Below are positions 1 to 10,508 of a stretch of 64,000 nucleotides of DNA, piece after piece. The position numbers were made by a program, and so were the translations under genes. The notes under the pieces were generated by a model. That model did no database searches. It was not told the origin of the DNA and was given only the letters and a program-made list of their open reading frames with translations. Positions within the stretch are counted from its first letter, which is position 1; each line of letters starts with the position of its first letter. The DNA is from Solicoccozyma terricola (taxonomy: Eukaryota; Basidiomycota; Tremellomycetes; Filobasidiales; Piskurozymaceae): NCBI GenBank assembly GCA_001600875.1, contig BCLD01000004.1, positions 1 to 64,000 of the forward strand, in the 5' to 3' direction.

Positions 1-2
1 AT

Positions 3-30
3 CCCTAACCCTAACCCTAACCCTAACCCT
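3..30. repeat. Telomere repeat, CCCTAA strand
   Basis: Four complete CCCTAA units plus a partial CCCT are seen at the extreme left end. This is the C-rich strand of a TTAGGG telomere, so the window begins at a chromosome end. The array is short and probably clipped by assembly. Confidence 0.93.
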
Positions 31-228
31 TAAGGTGGCACGACACTGACGTATTGAGCCACGCAGCCGCCGCGCAGCCGTGGTAATGAGCAGCGCAGCC
101 ATGGATACTGGTGGGAAGAAGATTTCGCAATAACAGTCAATGAAAAAAAACGGAAATATCATCATCATAAACGTTTCGGTTTCATTACAAGGAATTGCTC
201 GTATCCTCAACCATCTACTGGGTGTATT
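31..228. other. Subtelomeric spacer
   Basis: Under 200 bp separates the telomere from the first stop codon. It holds a 12-nt near-repeat (GCGCAGCCGTGG at 72-83 and GCGCAGCCATGG at 93-104). Nothing coding is recognised. Confidence 0.5.
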
Positions 229-3200
229 TCACCTTCTTCGTGGACCTTTTCGAACGGCGGCGAATCTTTCTAGCAACCATACTGTTGGAACCACTAGCAC
301 CTCGTTTTTCCCACCAGAGGTAGCCTCCACTTCGCTCGATTCCGAGGGGGTTATTTCTCCAAGATCACTGCTGGCAGTGCTCCCCTCCTGACCAGAAGGG
401 TTGACGTCCTTGTTGATGTTCTTGTCGATGTTCTTATCCTCGTTCTTATCCTCCTTGCCTCCCCCCTCGCCCTCGTTCTTATCCTCGTCCTCGTCTTTCT
501 TGTTGGTGTCGTTGGTGATATCGAGGGCGATTCCCAGCTGGATGGGATCCTCCAAGGCTTTGAGATCACCAACCGAATGATTACGAGCCAGAGTAGGAGC
601 TGTACATCCCCAACCAAGCGGAGGAACACCCCAGGCAGGTGGGGGAACACTACCTCTCCATTCAGAGGGACCGACACTACCTCTCCAATCAGGGGGAACT
701 ACACTGCCATGGCGACCTATTGATGCATGTTTCAGCCAATTGACCTGGACAAAGAAACTCGGAAAGACCACCTCGGCACTTACTAGTATTCTCTGGAAAC
801 CTAGTCCCAACCAAGGATCGAAGAGGAGACGTATCTGGTTCACCCGTACTGCTGCTGACCATCTCACAAGCAGGTTCCAGTGCTTTTGGATGATATTCCT
901 TCAACAAGAGCAGCACCGGACAGTGGACCTTTTCTTGTAATCTCGCCAGGTCCATGATATGACCCCATGTTGGGATGTCGCCGGAAGATTTTTGACCTTC
1001 AACCTTGATAACATAGTCCTCGCTAGCAGACATGGATTCGACCAGAGTGGAGACAGCTGCTTGGATGCATCGGTCCCTATCGGCCTTCAGGCTGCAGGTG
1101 CCAGACCTTGCCTTGTTGCATTCGAGGCAGAAGAGTGATAGAGTACCATCCACCGCCGACCTTTTCTGAGTACAGAGAAGCTTTGGGATTTTCTCATCAC
1201 ATCGGGTGCATGGCTTGGCTGGGATATGGATGTTGGAGGGAGAAACCTCCCTTCGAATGACCTGGGTCCGGGAGGGAACAGATGGTGATGTATATCAGTG
1301 AATTTTTCCGAGTCGCTCCATGCCACCACAACTCACCATCGCAACACTCAGTGTTGCCAACATCAACCCCAAGGTCCTGCATGATAGCATCAGTCCATAC
1401 TGGACCTTTGTAACCGGCATTGAGATACGCAAGACGAGCTGATCAGTGAGCTGTCCATTGATTGCTTCCATATTCTCCTCGCTTTGCTTGAGCTCTAGGA
1501 TGGTTTTGTGTTGATCTTGGCTGGATGTGGAAGTGTCGGTTGAAATTTTCCCCAGAGAATCGATAGCCTTGGTGGTTCCCATCATGCTCCTCTCGAGTGT
1601 TTCTGTAGCCAACTTTGCAGTAGCATCAGAAGCTGCCTTTTCCACCTTGATCTGCTCCATCTCCACCACCATTTGTTGCAACTTTGTGGCGGATGTTGAT
1701 GTGGACAAGAGCGACCTTGCAGATGTGGAGATGAAGTTCCTGATGTCGCTGATGAATCGGAGTGAATCGTCCATTAAAGACTCATCATCTGTTGTGGAGG
1801 AATCGGTTGAGATGGTTGTATCGGAAAGTGACCACTGGGTGGTAACGGCGGAGAGATCTGTTCGGATTTTGACAAGGATACATCTCAGATTGCCGATGGT
1901 TTTAACGACTTGTCGGAAGTCTTGCTGGTGGTGAGGAGGTCGTTTAGTCGTTGTTGCTTGCTTCAAGGTTCGTTTGGGTGGTGAGCAGGTGGCCTTTTGT
2001 CAAGGTGAGCTCGTTTGTCGCCACTAAGAGATTGGTTCTCATCCCATCAAGTTCGGTGTTCCGTGCTGTAAGGTCGCTTTTTGTCGAGGCGAGGAGGTTC
2101 TTGGTGGTGAGAAGGTTGTTCTTCATTGCCGCAAGTTTGTTGTTTCTCGAGGTCAGATTGCTTTCGGTGGTGATGAGGTCTTTCTTCACTCCGGCCAGTT
2201 CGTCATTGGTGGTGGCAAGCTCCACCTTTGCCGCAGCGAGTTCGATGTCCCTTGTGGAAAGCTGTCCTTTGATGGTACCGAGGTCTTTCATTGCCGTCCA
2301 TAGCTCTTCCATCAACTTGTCCCCATCTTTCATTGCCATCCATAGCTCCTCCATCTGCTTATCCCCATCCTTCTTCGCCATCCGTAGCTCTTCCATCAGC
2401 TTGTCCCCATCTTTCCTCGCCGTCCCTAGCTCCTCCTGAAGATGGGTAACACTCTCCTCTGATGTATTCAATGATTGTTCCGCCACAACATGACCCAATC
2501 TGCTTGTGGAAAGTCGATTGACCAAGGACTGAATGAATTCGAGTAGTGTAACGTCTGCGTTCTGGAGATCGAGGTCTTCCCGAGACATGTTTGCCATACA
2601 CCAATCGTTGATACTGGAGAGGAGATGTAGATGGGATTGGTGAGATTCTTCCAGGGTCTCCACAGTCTTCTTCAGAGCCTCGATTGTTGCCTCATCATCC
2701 CGAATCTTCTTCTCCACGTTCTCCTTCAACTCTTTTAATTCCCTTTCTGCCGTCTCTTTTAAAATCTCCTCATCCCGAATCTTCTTCTCCACGTTCTCCT
2801 TCAACTCTTTCAATTCCCTTTCCGCCGTCTCTTTTAAAACCTCCTGATCCCGAGTCTTCTCCTCCTGCTTCTCCACCGACTCCTTCAACTCTTCCAATTC
2901 CCTTTCCGCCGTCTCTTTTAAACCCTCCTGATCCCTCATTCTCTGCCTTTCCTCGTCAATCGTCTGCTCCAACACCTTGATTCTCTCAGCCATTTGTTCT
3001 CTCGCATTGGTTTCCTCGTTGACCACTTCTTCGGGGGGAGGAGGAGCGGCAAGGGGTGGAGCAGCCACATACGAAGGATACGAAGCTTGTAGAGGGACTT
3101 GAGGGGGGATTGCTATCGGCTGATATGCTGGGAATGTGGGAAAGTTGAGATTCGCATTGGATGGGTAAACGGTTGGAGGCTATAGATATCGGAGAAAGAC

Positions 3201-3662
3201 CAGTTCATGAGCTTCATAGTACCATACATCCATTCTTTCCACTGGTTGGAAGGATTCGGGATGGGTGAAGATGGTGCGAACAGCGAGTTCTATGAATCCA
3301 CACTGTATGTTTGGCCGACATAGGTGACCTGGAAAAGATTTGAGCTGAGCGCAGTGTTCACAGACGGTGACCACATTGAAAGGAATGGTTCCTGGAGCTA
3401 GTGGTGGCCATTCCATGTGGTATGCCATGTTCTGTACTAGTCTGGTGATGACCCCAAGTTGGTGTTGGGTGAGAGTTTGGACGAGTTCCGGTGATGGGAA
3501 CTGCAAAATGCCAATATGTTGAAGAGCAAGTTGACATCGGTTCACCACCTTTGTCCACCAACGCTCTTGATTCCAGTTTTGAGCGACATAGGAGTGAAGG
3601 GATGGTGATTTTACAGCCCATCCAAGGTGTTGAATGATAGGGTGAGGGCGAGGGTGAGCCAT
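229..3662 (-). CDS. Subtelomeric coiled-coil protein with Cys-rich motif
   Basis: No function is recognised. A consistent model is complement(join(229..716,784..1261,1337..1924,1962..3179,3228..3662)), which keeps frame and gives about 1068 residues. The order is an N-terminal domain of about 145 residues (starts MAHPRPHP, contains CEHC), a Pro-rich linker, a long coiled coil with repeats such as ETAERELKELKENVEKK, a second helical region, and a Cys-rich stretch. That stretch runs CTRC, C, CLEC, C and resembles the CxxC...C...CxxC...C motifs common in basidiomycete proteins of unknown role. A tail with WRGSV repeats and a Lys/Asp/Glu-rich segment follows. Introns 1, 3 and 4 have GT-AG borders (intron 4 has a GTAAGT donor). 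The junction near 1925-1961 needs a 37-nt GC-AG intron or is a one-base frameshift. The gene is telomere-adjacent, so silencing and rapid change are plausible. Confidence 0.6.
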
Positions 3663-3850
3663 GATGGTTGGTTGAAAGAGGATATGATTGATGGATAGAA
3701 AGATTGACATTCCATTCAACGCTTTCACATTCCAGGGGCATAACAAATTAAATTAAATCACGGAATGCTACAATCATTCCCCACCCTCGCTCCCGCTTTC
3801 TTCCAAGAACCTCTGCATTGCCTGAGCCACCTCCGCCTCCTCCCCCACCT

Positions 3851-4565
3851 TGTAACGATCTAACGACGATCGTCACACTCGAGGATAGACGAGTCACTTG
3901 ACTCTCTATTCGGTATCGGTCAGCGTTCGTTGGGTTCTGGACGGATTTGGACGGAAGTGGGCGGATCCGCGCGGTGTCATCTTTGTGTGTTCGTGTGTGT
4001 GTAAGCGGAGCATGCTTCACTAAGTGTGTCTACGTTCGAGTGCCTCTAGGCAATGGTCGGTCGTATAATGCAATGGTCGGTTAAGGGTGTTGCATACAAT
4101 TGATAATATTGCTCGAGGAAGGAGAGCAATACAAGGGTGCGTACAAAAGGCTACCTTAAGTACGTAGGATGGACGGGGGAACCTGGCTAATTGCCAAGGG
4201 AGCCTGTCTAATTGCCATGCCGTCTGGGCCGTACTGTTCTGACACTCTATTGTTCCATAGAGGCCGTATTGGAGATCCTGGCATCGTATTGGAGATACTG
4301 GCGTCGTATTGGAGATACTGGCGTTCGTGTATGGCCGATCCGAGCTGCCAAGCTACGATAAGGTCGTATCACGACTTCAGAACGTAGATTCGAGCCGACT
4401 TGTGGGTGGACGAGCGGCGAGAACATGTCTTGGACGAATCCGGACGGATTCGGATGGATCCGTCTGATGGCGACCACGTCTGAGATGGCGTGAGTCGGTT
4501 TAGCCGCTGTCGGGCCGTAGACCTGACATATGTCCATTGTTCCTTGAACAATGGTTGTAGGTGTA
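3851..4565. repeat. Dispersed repeat, copy 1 (LTR-like)
   Basis: Starts TGTAACGATCTAACGACGAT and ends with a hairpin (CCATTGTT, short loop, AACAATGG) followed by GGTTGTAGGTGT. The same landmarks in the same order recur in copy 2 at 4730. Size and TG start suggest a solo LTR or non-autonomous element, but no CA end or target duplication is clear. No coding capacity is evident. Confidence 0.65.
4265..4324. repeat. Three tandem 20-nt units inside repeat copy 1
   Basis: CGTATTGGAGATactGGcgt occurs three times head to tail, with minor changes in the first unit. Copy 2 has only two degenerate units at the equivalent place, so the number of units varies between copies. Confidence 0.8.
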
Positions 4566-4729
4566 TGAGCCTAGTTCGGGTCACGCAAATGACGATGATA
4601 ACGTGCGCGAGTTCATGTTGAATGATGTGGCGCCCCTATCTGATATCCTAGAGCGACGGCGATGGGAGATCGTAGCGTGTTCAGAGGAATTCCCGTGACA
4701 CACCTCCTCTGTTGGAACATGCTGGCGAG

Positions 4730-5393
4730 TGTAACGATCTAACGACGATCGTCACACCCGAGGATAGACTAGTCACTTGACTCTCTATCCGTTATCGATC
4801 AGCTATCGTTTGGTCTAGGCGTATCCGGATGGAGTCGGGCAGATCCGCATAGAATCGTCTTCGTGTGTGTGTGAGTGGAGCTCCTCCACTAAGTGTGTCT
4901 ACGTTCGAGTACCTATGGCAATGGTCGGTTGTGTAATGCAGTGGTCGTTTAAGAGTGTTGCATACAATTGTTAATATTGCTCGAGGGAAGAGAGCAATAC
5001 TAGGGTACGTACAAAAGGCTACCTTAAGTTCGTAGAATGGATGGGGAAAACTGGCTACTTGCCCTACCGTCCGGGCCGTACTGTCTGAAGCTGCATTGTT
5101 CCGCAGAGGCCTTATTGGAGATGCTGGACACCATATTGGAGATTCGGGAGTTCATGTACGACCGATCCATAATGCCAAGTGATGGTAGGGTAGCATCACG
5201 ACTTCAGAGCATAGAATCGACCTGTCATGGTGGTGTCTGAGCAGCGCAAGCATGTCTTGGGCGAAGCCAGATGGATTTGGATGGATCCACCTGATGGTGA
5301 CCACTTCTGAGATGGCATGAGTCGATTCAGCCACTGTCGGGCCGTAGACCTGGCATATGCCCATTGTTCATCGAACAATGGTTGCAGGTGTTA
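4730..5393. repeat. Dispersed repeat, copy 2 (LTR-like)
   Basis: Collinear with copy 1 across its whole length: TGTAACGATCTAACGACGAT start, the TTGACTCTCTAT block, GCATACAATTG, GGCTACCTTAAGT, GATGGCaTGAGTCG, and the terminal CCATTGTT/AACAATGG hairpin. Substitutions and short indels are frequent, so the duplication is old. About 165 bp of unrelated sequence separates the two copies. Confidence 0.65.
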
Positions 5394-5480
5394 ATCGCTA
5401 TAAGATGGATGGTAATTGCTCCAGTACACCAACTCTCACTCGATCGATCACGTGTTATATCAATAAGGAATTCCTTGCAA

Positions 5481-8400
5481 CTATAGACAGGTGGGCACTT
5501 CTTGCCCCATGTAGGCTACCTTGACCTTGCGACCATTCAATCCTCGGGCAATGATGACTTGTTCATCATTGGGCATGAGGTCCATCTGGTAGGATCCAGT
5601 AGCTATGTCAGGGCTGGACAGTAAGGCAGAACCAGCTAGACCCACTCCGTTATCAGACCAATCCACACTTTCCAACTCTTCGTCCACGCTCAGAATGAGA
5701 CCCTTGACAGGGACATCGGCTTTAATAGATATTGTCTCGCCAGAAAGCTTGATATTCAGCTTGGCCTTCGGAGGTGCCCAGAACTTGTAAGGTTGTGGCC
5801 AGTCTGACATTCTACTTAACACCCTTGAAGGATCGTCCTTGGCGACAAGTTTCGCTTGTACGATGACGGTGCAAGAAGGGGCAACCTCATCTGAAGCTTC
5901 TCCACCAGGAGGATGAGGACAAGGGAAGGATACAGCAAGATCGGTTGACGCGTTAGGTTGAAGCATGTGATCCACCGGCGGGAATTCCTTGGTCCATTTG
6001 CTCTTCAGATCGACAGCAGTAAGGAGTAGCTGGACTGGGATTATATGGTTAGTACTGTTAGTGCCCCAGATGTCCAAGGTAACTTCTCGACTCTGAAAGG
6101 CGCCGACTGATTGTACCACGCCATTGTCAGCTCCCTGGCTCGAGTCTCAAGTCTCAAATTTGCTGCTTACATTCATAGAATTGCCTAGGCCGATCGTTTA
6201 CCCTGTTCTTTGAGACCGTTCGCAAGATGCCAACGGTGACTGCCTGCAACTCCCGCTTCATTGCAAAGTATGCTGGTTTCGGACGGAGGAAATAGTCAAT
6301 TGTCGCCCAGCTGGACACTGTGGGATAGACATGTCAGCTTACAAAGGGGAACAGTGAATGGTGAACAGTGCCGCCTACCAGGCCATGAATCATTGATCTG
6401 CCAGACTAAAGCCCCAGAATTCTATACTTCCCGCATGATCAGCTGCGTATGATCCTAGTGTTGAACTTTTGACGTACGTATTCCCTTCCCCTGCCTCGAA
6501 AATCACGACGCCAGGATCGGTAGGCATGTGCTAGAGCTTCCGACTGATTGATCTGGGTGTTGTAGATGTACCTGAGATCGGTCTCAGAGTGGCTTAAGTG
6601 GAGCATCCGAATGAAGCTATGTGCGCACTCACGTATCCAGGTCCCCTGTCATCTTAAATTCCTCATTAATATAGGTGGCGAGTCTCCTTTCGTAACTTCC
6701 CGCCTTGTTATGCTGAGCCATAAGTTTGCTTTGTGGATAACGTTGCGAGTCGTCGCCATCAAGCCACCAGTCGACAGTTTGGATGCATGGCATGGAGGGC
6801 ATGCCGAATTCTGAGACGAAACGACCACCGAGGATGTCGTAGTCTTGCCAAGGTTTGCTGGGGGCTATGAACGTGAGATAGTTTTCAGAGGAAGGACCGC
6901 AGACTATCCTTGTGTCCATACTCACGAGCCCAGATGGCCCATTGGTGCTACAAAGACATGATCTTTAGCCCGATAATTCGGTCTACTATACAAACACTCA
7001 CAATATCTCCAATGGTGGGGTCATCAGTTTTCCAGCTTTCAGGAGATGAAGGGTTGATTTTAGGCCATCACTATCGATACTCAGTGGACGTTACTCACCT
7101 ATCCTTCATCTTATTCGGACTACCTGGCCAGTACGCCACCTCTGGTGCCGTCAACTCCTTCACGATCTGAGGCAATATTCTCTCATAGATGACCCTAGCC
7201 GGTAATGGATCCTCCTGCGATTCATCAATTGACCATTGTCGGATTTGCTGATAGTCCTCATTGTTCCCACAAAATAAAACGATGGAAGGGTGCTTTCGAA
7301 GTCTCTTGACATTGACTACTGCTTCCTCGGTAACGAGATCGAGGAACTCTTGGTGTGCAGGATAAACCCCACAAGCGAATTGGAAGTCTTGCCAAACCAT
7401 CAAACCGAGCTCGTCGCAAATGTCGTAGAACACATCTGTGGATGTCACCGGAATCAGTGACCGACGGTCCAAGCTCCAAATGCTTTAATCTCACCCACCT
7501 GGCTCATACACTCCACCACCCCAGCATCTGATCATGTTCTGATTGCCTTGTGCCTGTATTCGGCGAAAACAACCTTAGGCATCTCCTTCGGATGTTACAG
7601 CTCACGTCTCACACTCACAGCCAATTCCAACAACCTGCGGTATCTGCCTTTTTCAACCATCGGAAGAATCTGATCTGCAGGGATCCAGTTTGAGCCTGAA
7701 CACTTCTGATCTGATCAGCTGGTATCCTGTCCCCGGCCATGAATCAAACACAGAGACTTGCCTCCTGCAAAGATTCGCTTGTTGTTGATCTCAAAGACGA
7801 AGCTGGTCCCAGGTTGGTCGACGAGTGGTTCTTGAACGAGGAGAGCGCGTCGGAAACCGATTTTATGACAATAGGTGTCAATGATGTTGTCATCCTGTAG
7901 CAAAATGGCAAGTCAAATACACGAACGGACATCATCAAGGAACGACGAATCCAGTACATACGTTTCCCATCAACTCGACGATCAATTTGTATCGATTAGC
8001 TTTGCCATGACCATGTGGCCACCAAAGCTCGACTAATCCTTGTAGATCCCAATTGACACACTTCTTCCCAGCTTCCACCTTCTCATTTTTGAGCACTATC
8101 CCCTGTTCACTCTCCAGCCTACACTGAACAATCCCTCTTCCCCCTTGCAGCTCAACGTCCACTTCCAACATCGGCGCCAACTCCACTGACACACTCGCCT
8201 TGGTAAAGATCTCGTCGATCTTTGTGGTATACAAATGAAGGAAGATAGGTCGGTCAGGACCCATGCACATAAGCTCGGGACCCCAATCCCAGCGGGCGTG
8301 GTATTGGGCTTTACGAATGTAGAGACGTGCCGGATCACCGAGGTTGCATGATCCGCCGACGAGCTGGAGAAGGGGGAGGATATGTCAGGCAGCGTGAAAG

Positions 8401-8941
8401 GATCATGGGTGGTAGGTAGTGATAATTCACCTTGCCGAATTTGGACTCGAGATCTCTCGCGACTGGCCAAGCCGGGCGAAAATGGAGAAGCAGCTCATTG
8501 TGTGGTTTGATATCGTTAATGTGGAGATTGACCTGATATGCATCATGATCAGCCGTTGCATGGCTCGATTACATGTGAGGGTCTTACCTTGTACTTCATA
8601 AAATGATTATTACCCTCCAAGATAACCATGCCATTCCAATAGACAGTGACGAACGTATCCAGTCCCTCAAACTCAATTTCCACATTTGTGAGTTTTTTGA
8701 CTTCGTTGACGTCCACATCAGCAGCAAACAACCAATCCTTCTCACTTATCCACTGGACTTGATGCTCATTGCGACCCTTGTAAGGATGTGGTATCAGTCC
8801 TGCTCGCATATGCTCGAGATGGATCTCGGTGGGGAACTGAGAGCATGGTTGCCAGGAATCGCTCTGGGAGAGTTCGGAGAGAGGGTCAGAGGAGAGACAT
8901 TTCCAACGCCACGATGTGGGTTTAAGACTGATGTGGGACAT
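5481..8941 (-). CDS. Beta-mannosidase, glycoside hydrolase family 2
   Basis: Hydrolyses terminal beta-mannose residues from mannan or mannoglycan oligosaccharides. The gene is spread over about ten short introns. The N-terminal sugar-binding domain starts MSHISLKPTSWRWK at 8941. ARWDWGPE, GSNWIPADQ and WGGGVYE are hallmarks of the family. The acid/base Glu lies in FCGNNEDY (about 7260) and the nucleophile Glu in GGRFVSEFGMPS (about 6810). A beta-sandwich C-terminal domain follows to the stop at 5481. No signal peptide is evident, so an intracellular enzyme acting on imported oligosaccharides is likely. Exon boundaries were checked only in the N-terminal third. It lies next to the repeat pair and in the same orientation as the GH115 gene. 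Confidence 0.9.
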
Positions 8942-10508
8942 ATGGGATGATAGCGACGATGTTGAGAAAGATGCGATAGAGCTACAGGGTAACCACCGTC
9001 TGTCTCAGTCCAACCTTTATCCGAAGTACACCTCGGTGTTGCTCGGCGTTCATGATCTCCCCGTTACTCGATCGAAATTGGTCGCCATGTCCGACGTGAG
9101 CAATGCCACCAGGACTGGCAGGATCGGCCTTTTAGAGTCTACCTGCGCAAGAACGACATCGAATGACCGACGTCACTTCCGTCTTATCTCGCATTTGCAC
9201 ATTACAGTCGACCACATCGGACTAGCTATCCAGTCGCTCACACCACCACCAGTCTATACTATCGACGGCATATCGCAGCAAGGTCTGAAGCCAACATTCG
9301 CAGGACCTGCACATTTAGTCATCAGCCGATCCGACGAGAGTTATCCAGGTTCGACGATGGTGAAGGATGGCCAATACCCGCACGCCTTTGACGCGAGGTT
9401 GTTGAGTCTGGAGGCGTCCATCCAGCTCTCGGTCGATTGCCTATAAGTGGCCAATAACCCTCCGGCACCCACCCTTTGTCGCTACTACGCTTTTGCCAGA
9501 AGGCGCATCATGGGAGGATCTCGAAGCTCTCGTTCCTTCGAGCAGCCTGTCGCGACAACAAGATCGCCCCCCAGAAGGTCCTCCCCATTTGTATTTTTCA
9601 ACAAGGGGACGGAGTTATCTTTGGTAACGACTGGAGGTGTTTCCGTTAATTGTGCCTTCTGGCAGAAAGGGGCATAATGGACCTGAGAACGTGCCTCGGG
9701 TCCACAACGTCCTTTCCCAACCACATGCGTTGTACTTCCCGTGCCTGCTGTACACACTGTTCGCCGTGTGCTCTGATCGGCCCAATAGTATAGGTAGAGG
9801 TGTCTATGTCTCGCAGATTACAGGGTGAAAAGAGAAAGAGAGGGGACAAACAGCCTCGAGAAAGGTCGCTTTATATATGGCTTTGGGACAGAGGGGAAAG
9901 TGGCAAACAAAAGGTCGATCTGGTCGGGCTGGCTCGGTTGAGCCAGGGTGTGAGGGATGAAGAGGAAATCAAGGGGTGGAGATGCAGGTTCGATATCTCC
10001 ATGCTGTTGATGATGCATCGGTATTAATGGTTCGTTAATGACGGTCTGGCATTAACGGGTCGGGAATGCCAGATGAGGTCCGAGCTGCCTCGACTCTGTC
10101 GAGAATCCCCTTGATTCGTTACACAAGGCATGGGGCCTGCAAATTCGCATTCCGGGGTCGAATGCTCGGAGGATAGAGCCATTGATGTCTCTCCAAGAAC
10201 GCAAGACAATGGTGAGCTCCCAATACGGCTCGGAAGATACGGAGAGGACAAGACGGATGATGATGTCGGGAAGTAGATCAACAAGGGCGTGTTGATGACG
10301 TTTTGGTGGAGGACTCGAACGTCGTTCTGTTCGTTTGTAAAAGATACTTGAAACAATCATTGGGGATGTGGTTCGCAAGGCGAGTTCTCTGTCATGTCGA
10401 TTGCCTGCTGCAGTCTTCACCCCAGAGTGATCATAGGCGTACGGGGAGTGCCACTTGGAACTTCCAAGCCAAGATTTCTATGCTACGATCGCACATCGTC
10501 TACTGTAG
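8942..10508. other. Intergenic region without assigned gene
   Basis: About 1.6 kb between two minus-strand glycosidase genes. Open frames exist on both strands (plus strand 8916-9446; minus strand 10052-10420), but none shows recognisable motifs or supported splice structure. The 10052-10420 frame contains a weakly F-box-like LLPDIIIRLVLS stretch that could be a gene remnant. The part next to 8941 should contain the beta-mannosidase promoter. Confidence 0.4.

Noticed and set aside
1527..2439. Plus-strand open frames of 135 and 162 codons
   Set aside because: Antisense to the repetitive coiled-coil coding sequence; the regular Val/Ser/Leu pattern mirrors the heptad repeats on the other strand.
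3748..4020. A 90-codon minus-strand frame with a Gly run
   Set aside because: It falls across the start of the repeat element and has no supporting motif.
8916..9446. A 176-codon plus-strand frame
   Set aside because: Overlaps the first codons of the beta-mannosidase in antisense and shows no recognisable motif, so I did not call a gene.
10052..10420. Possible F-box remnant on the minus strand
   Set aside because: Only one short weakly F-box-like stretch; no splice model or second motif supports a gene.
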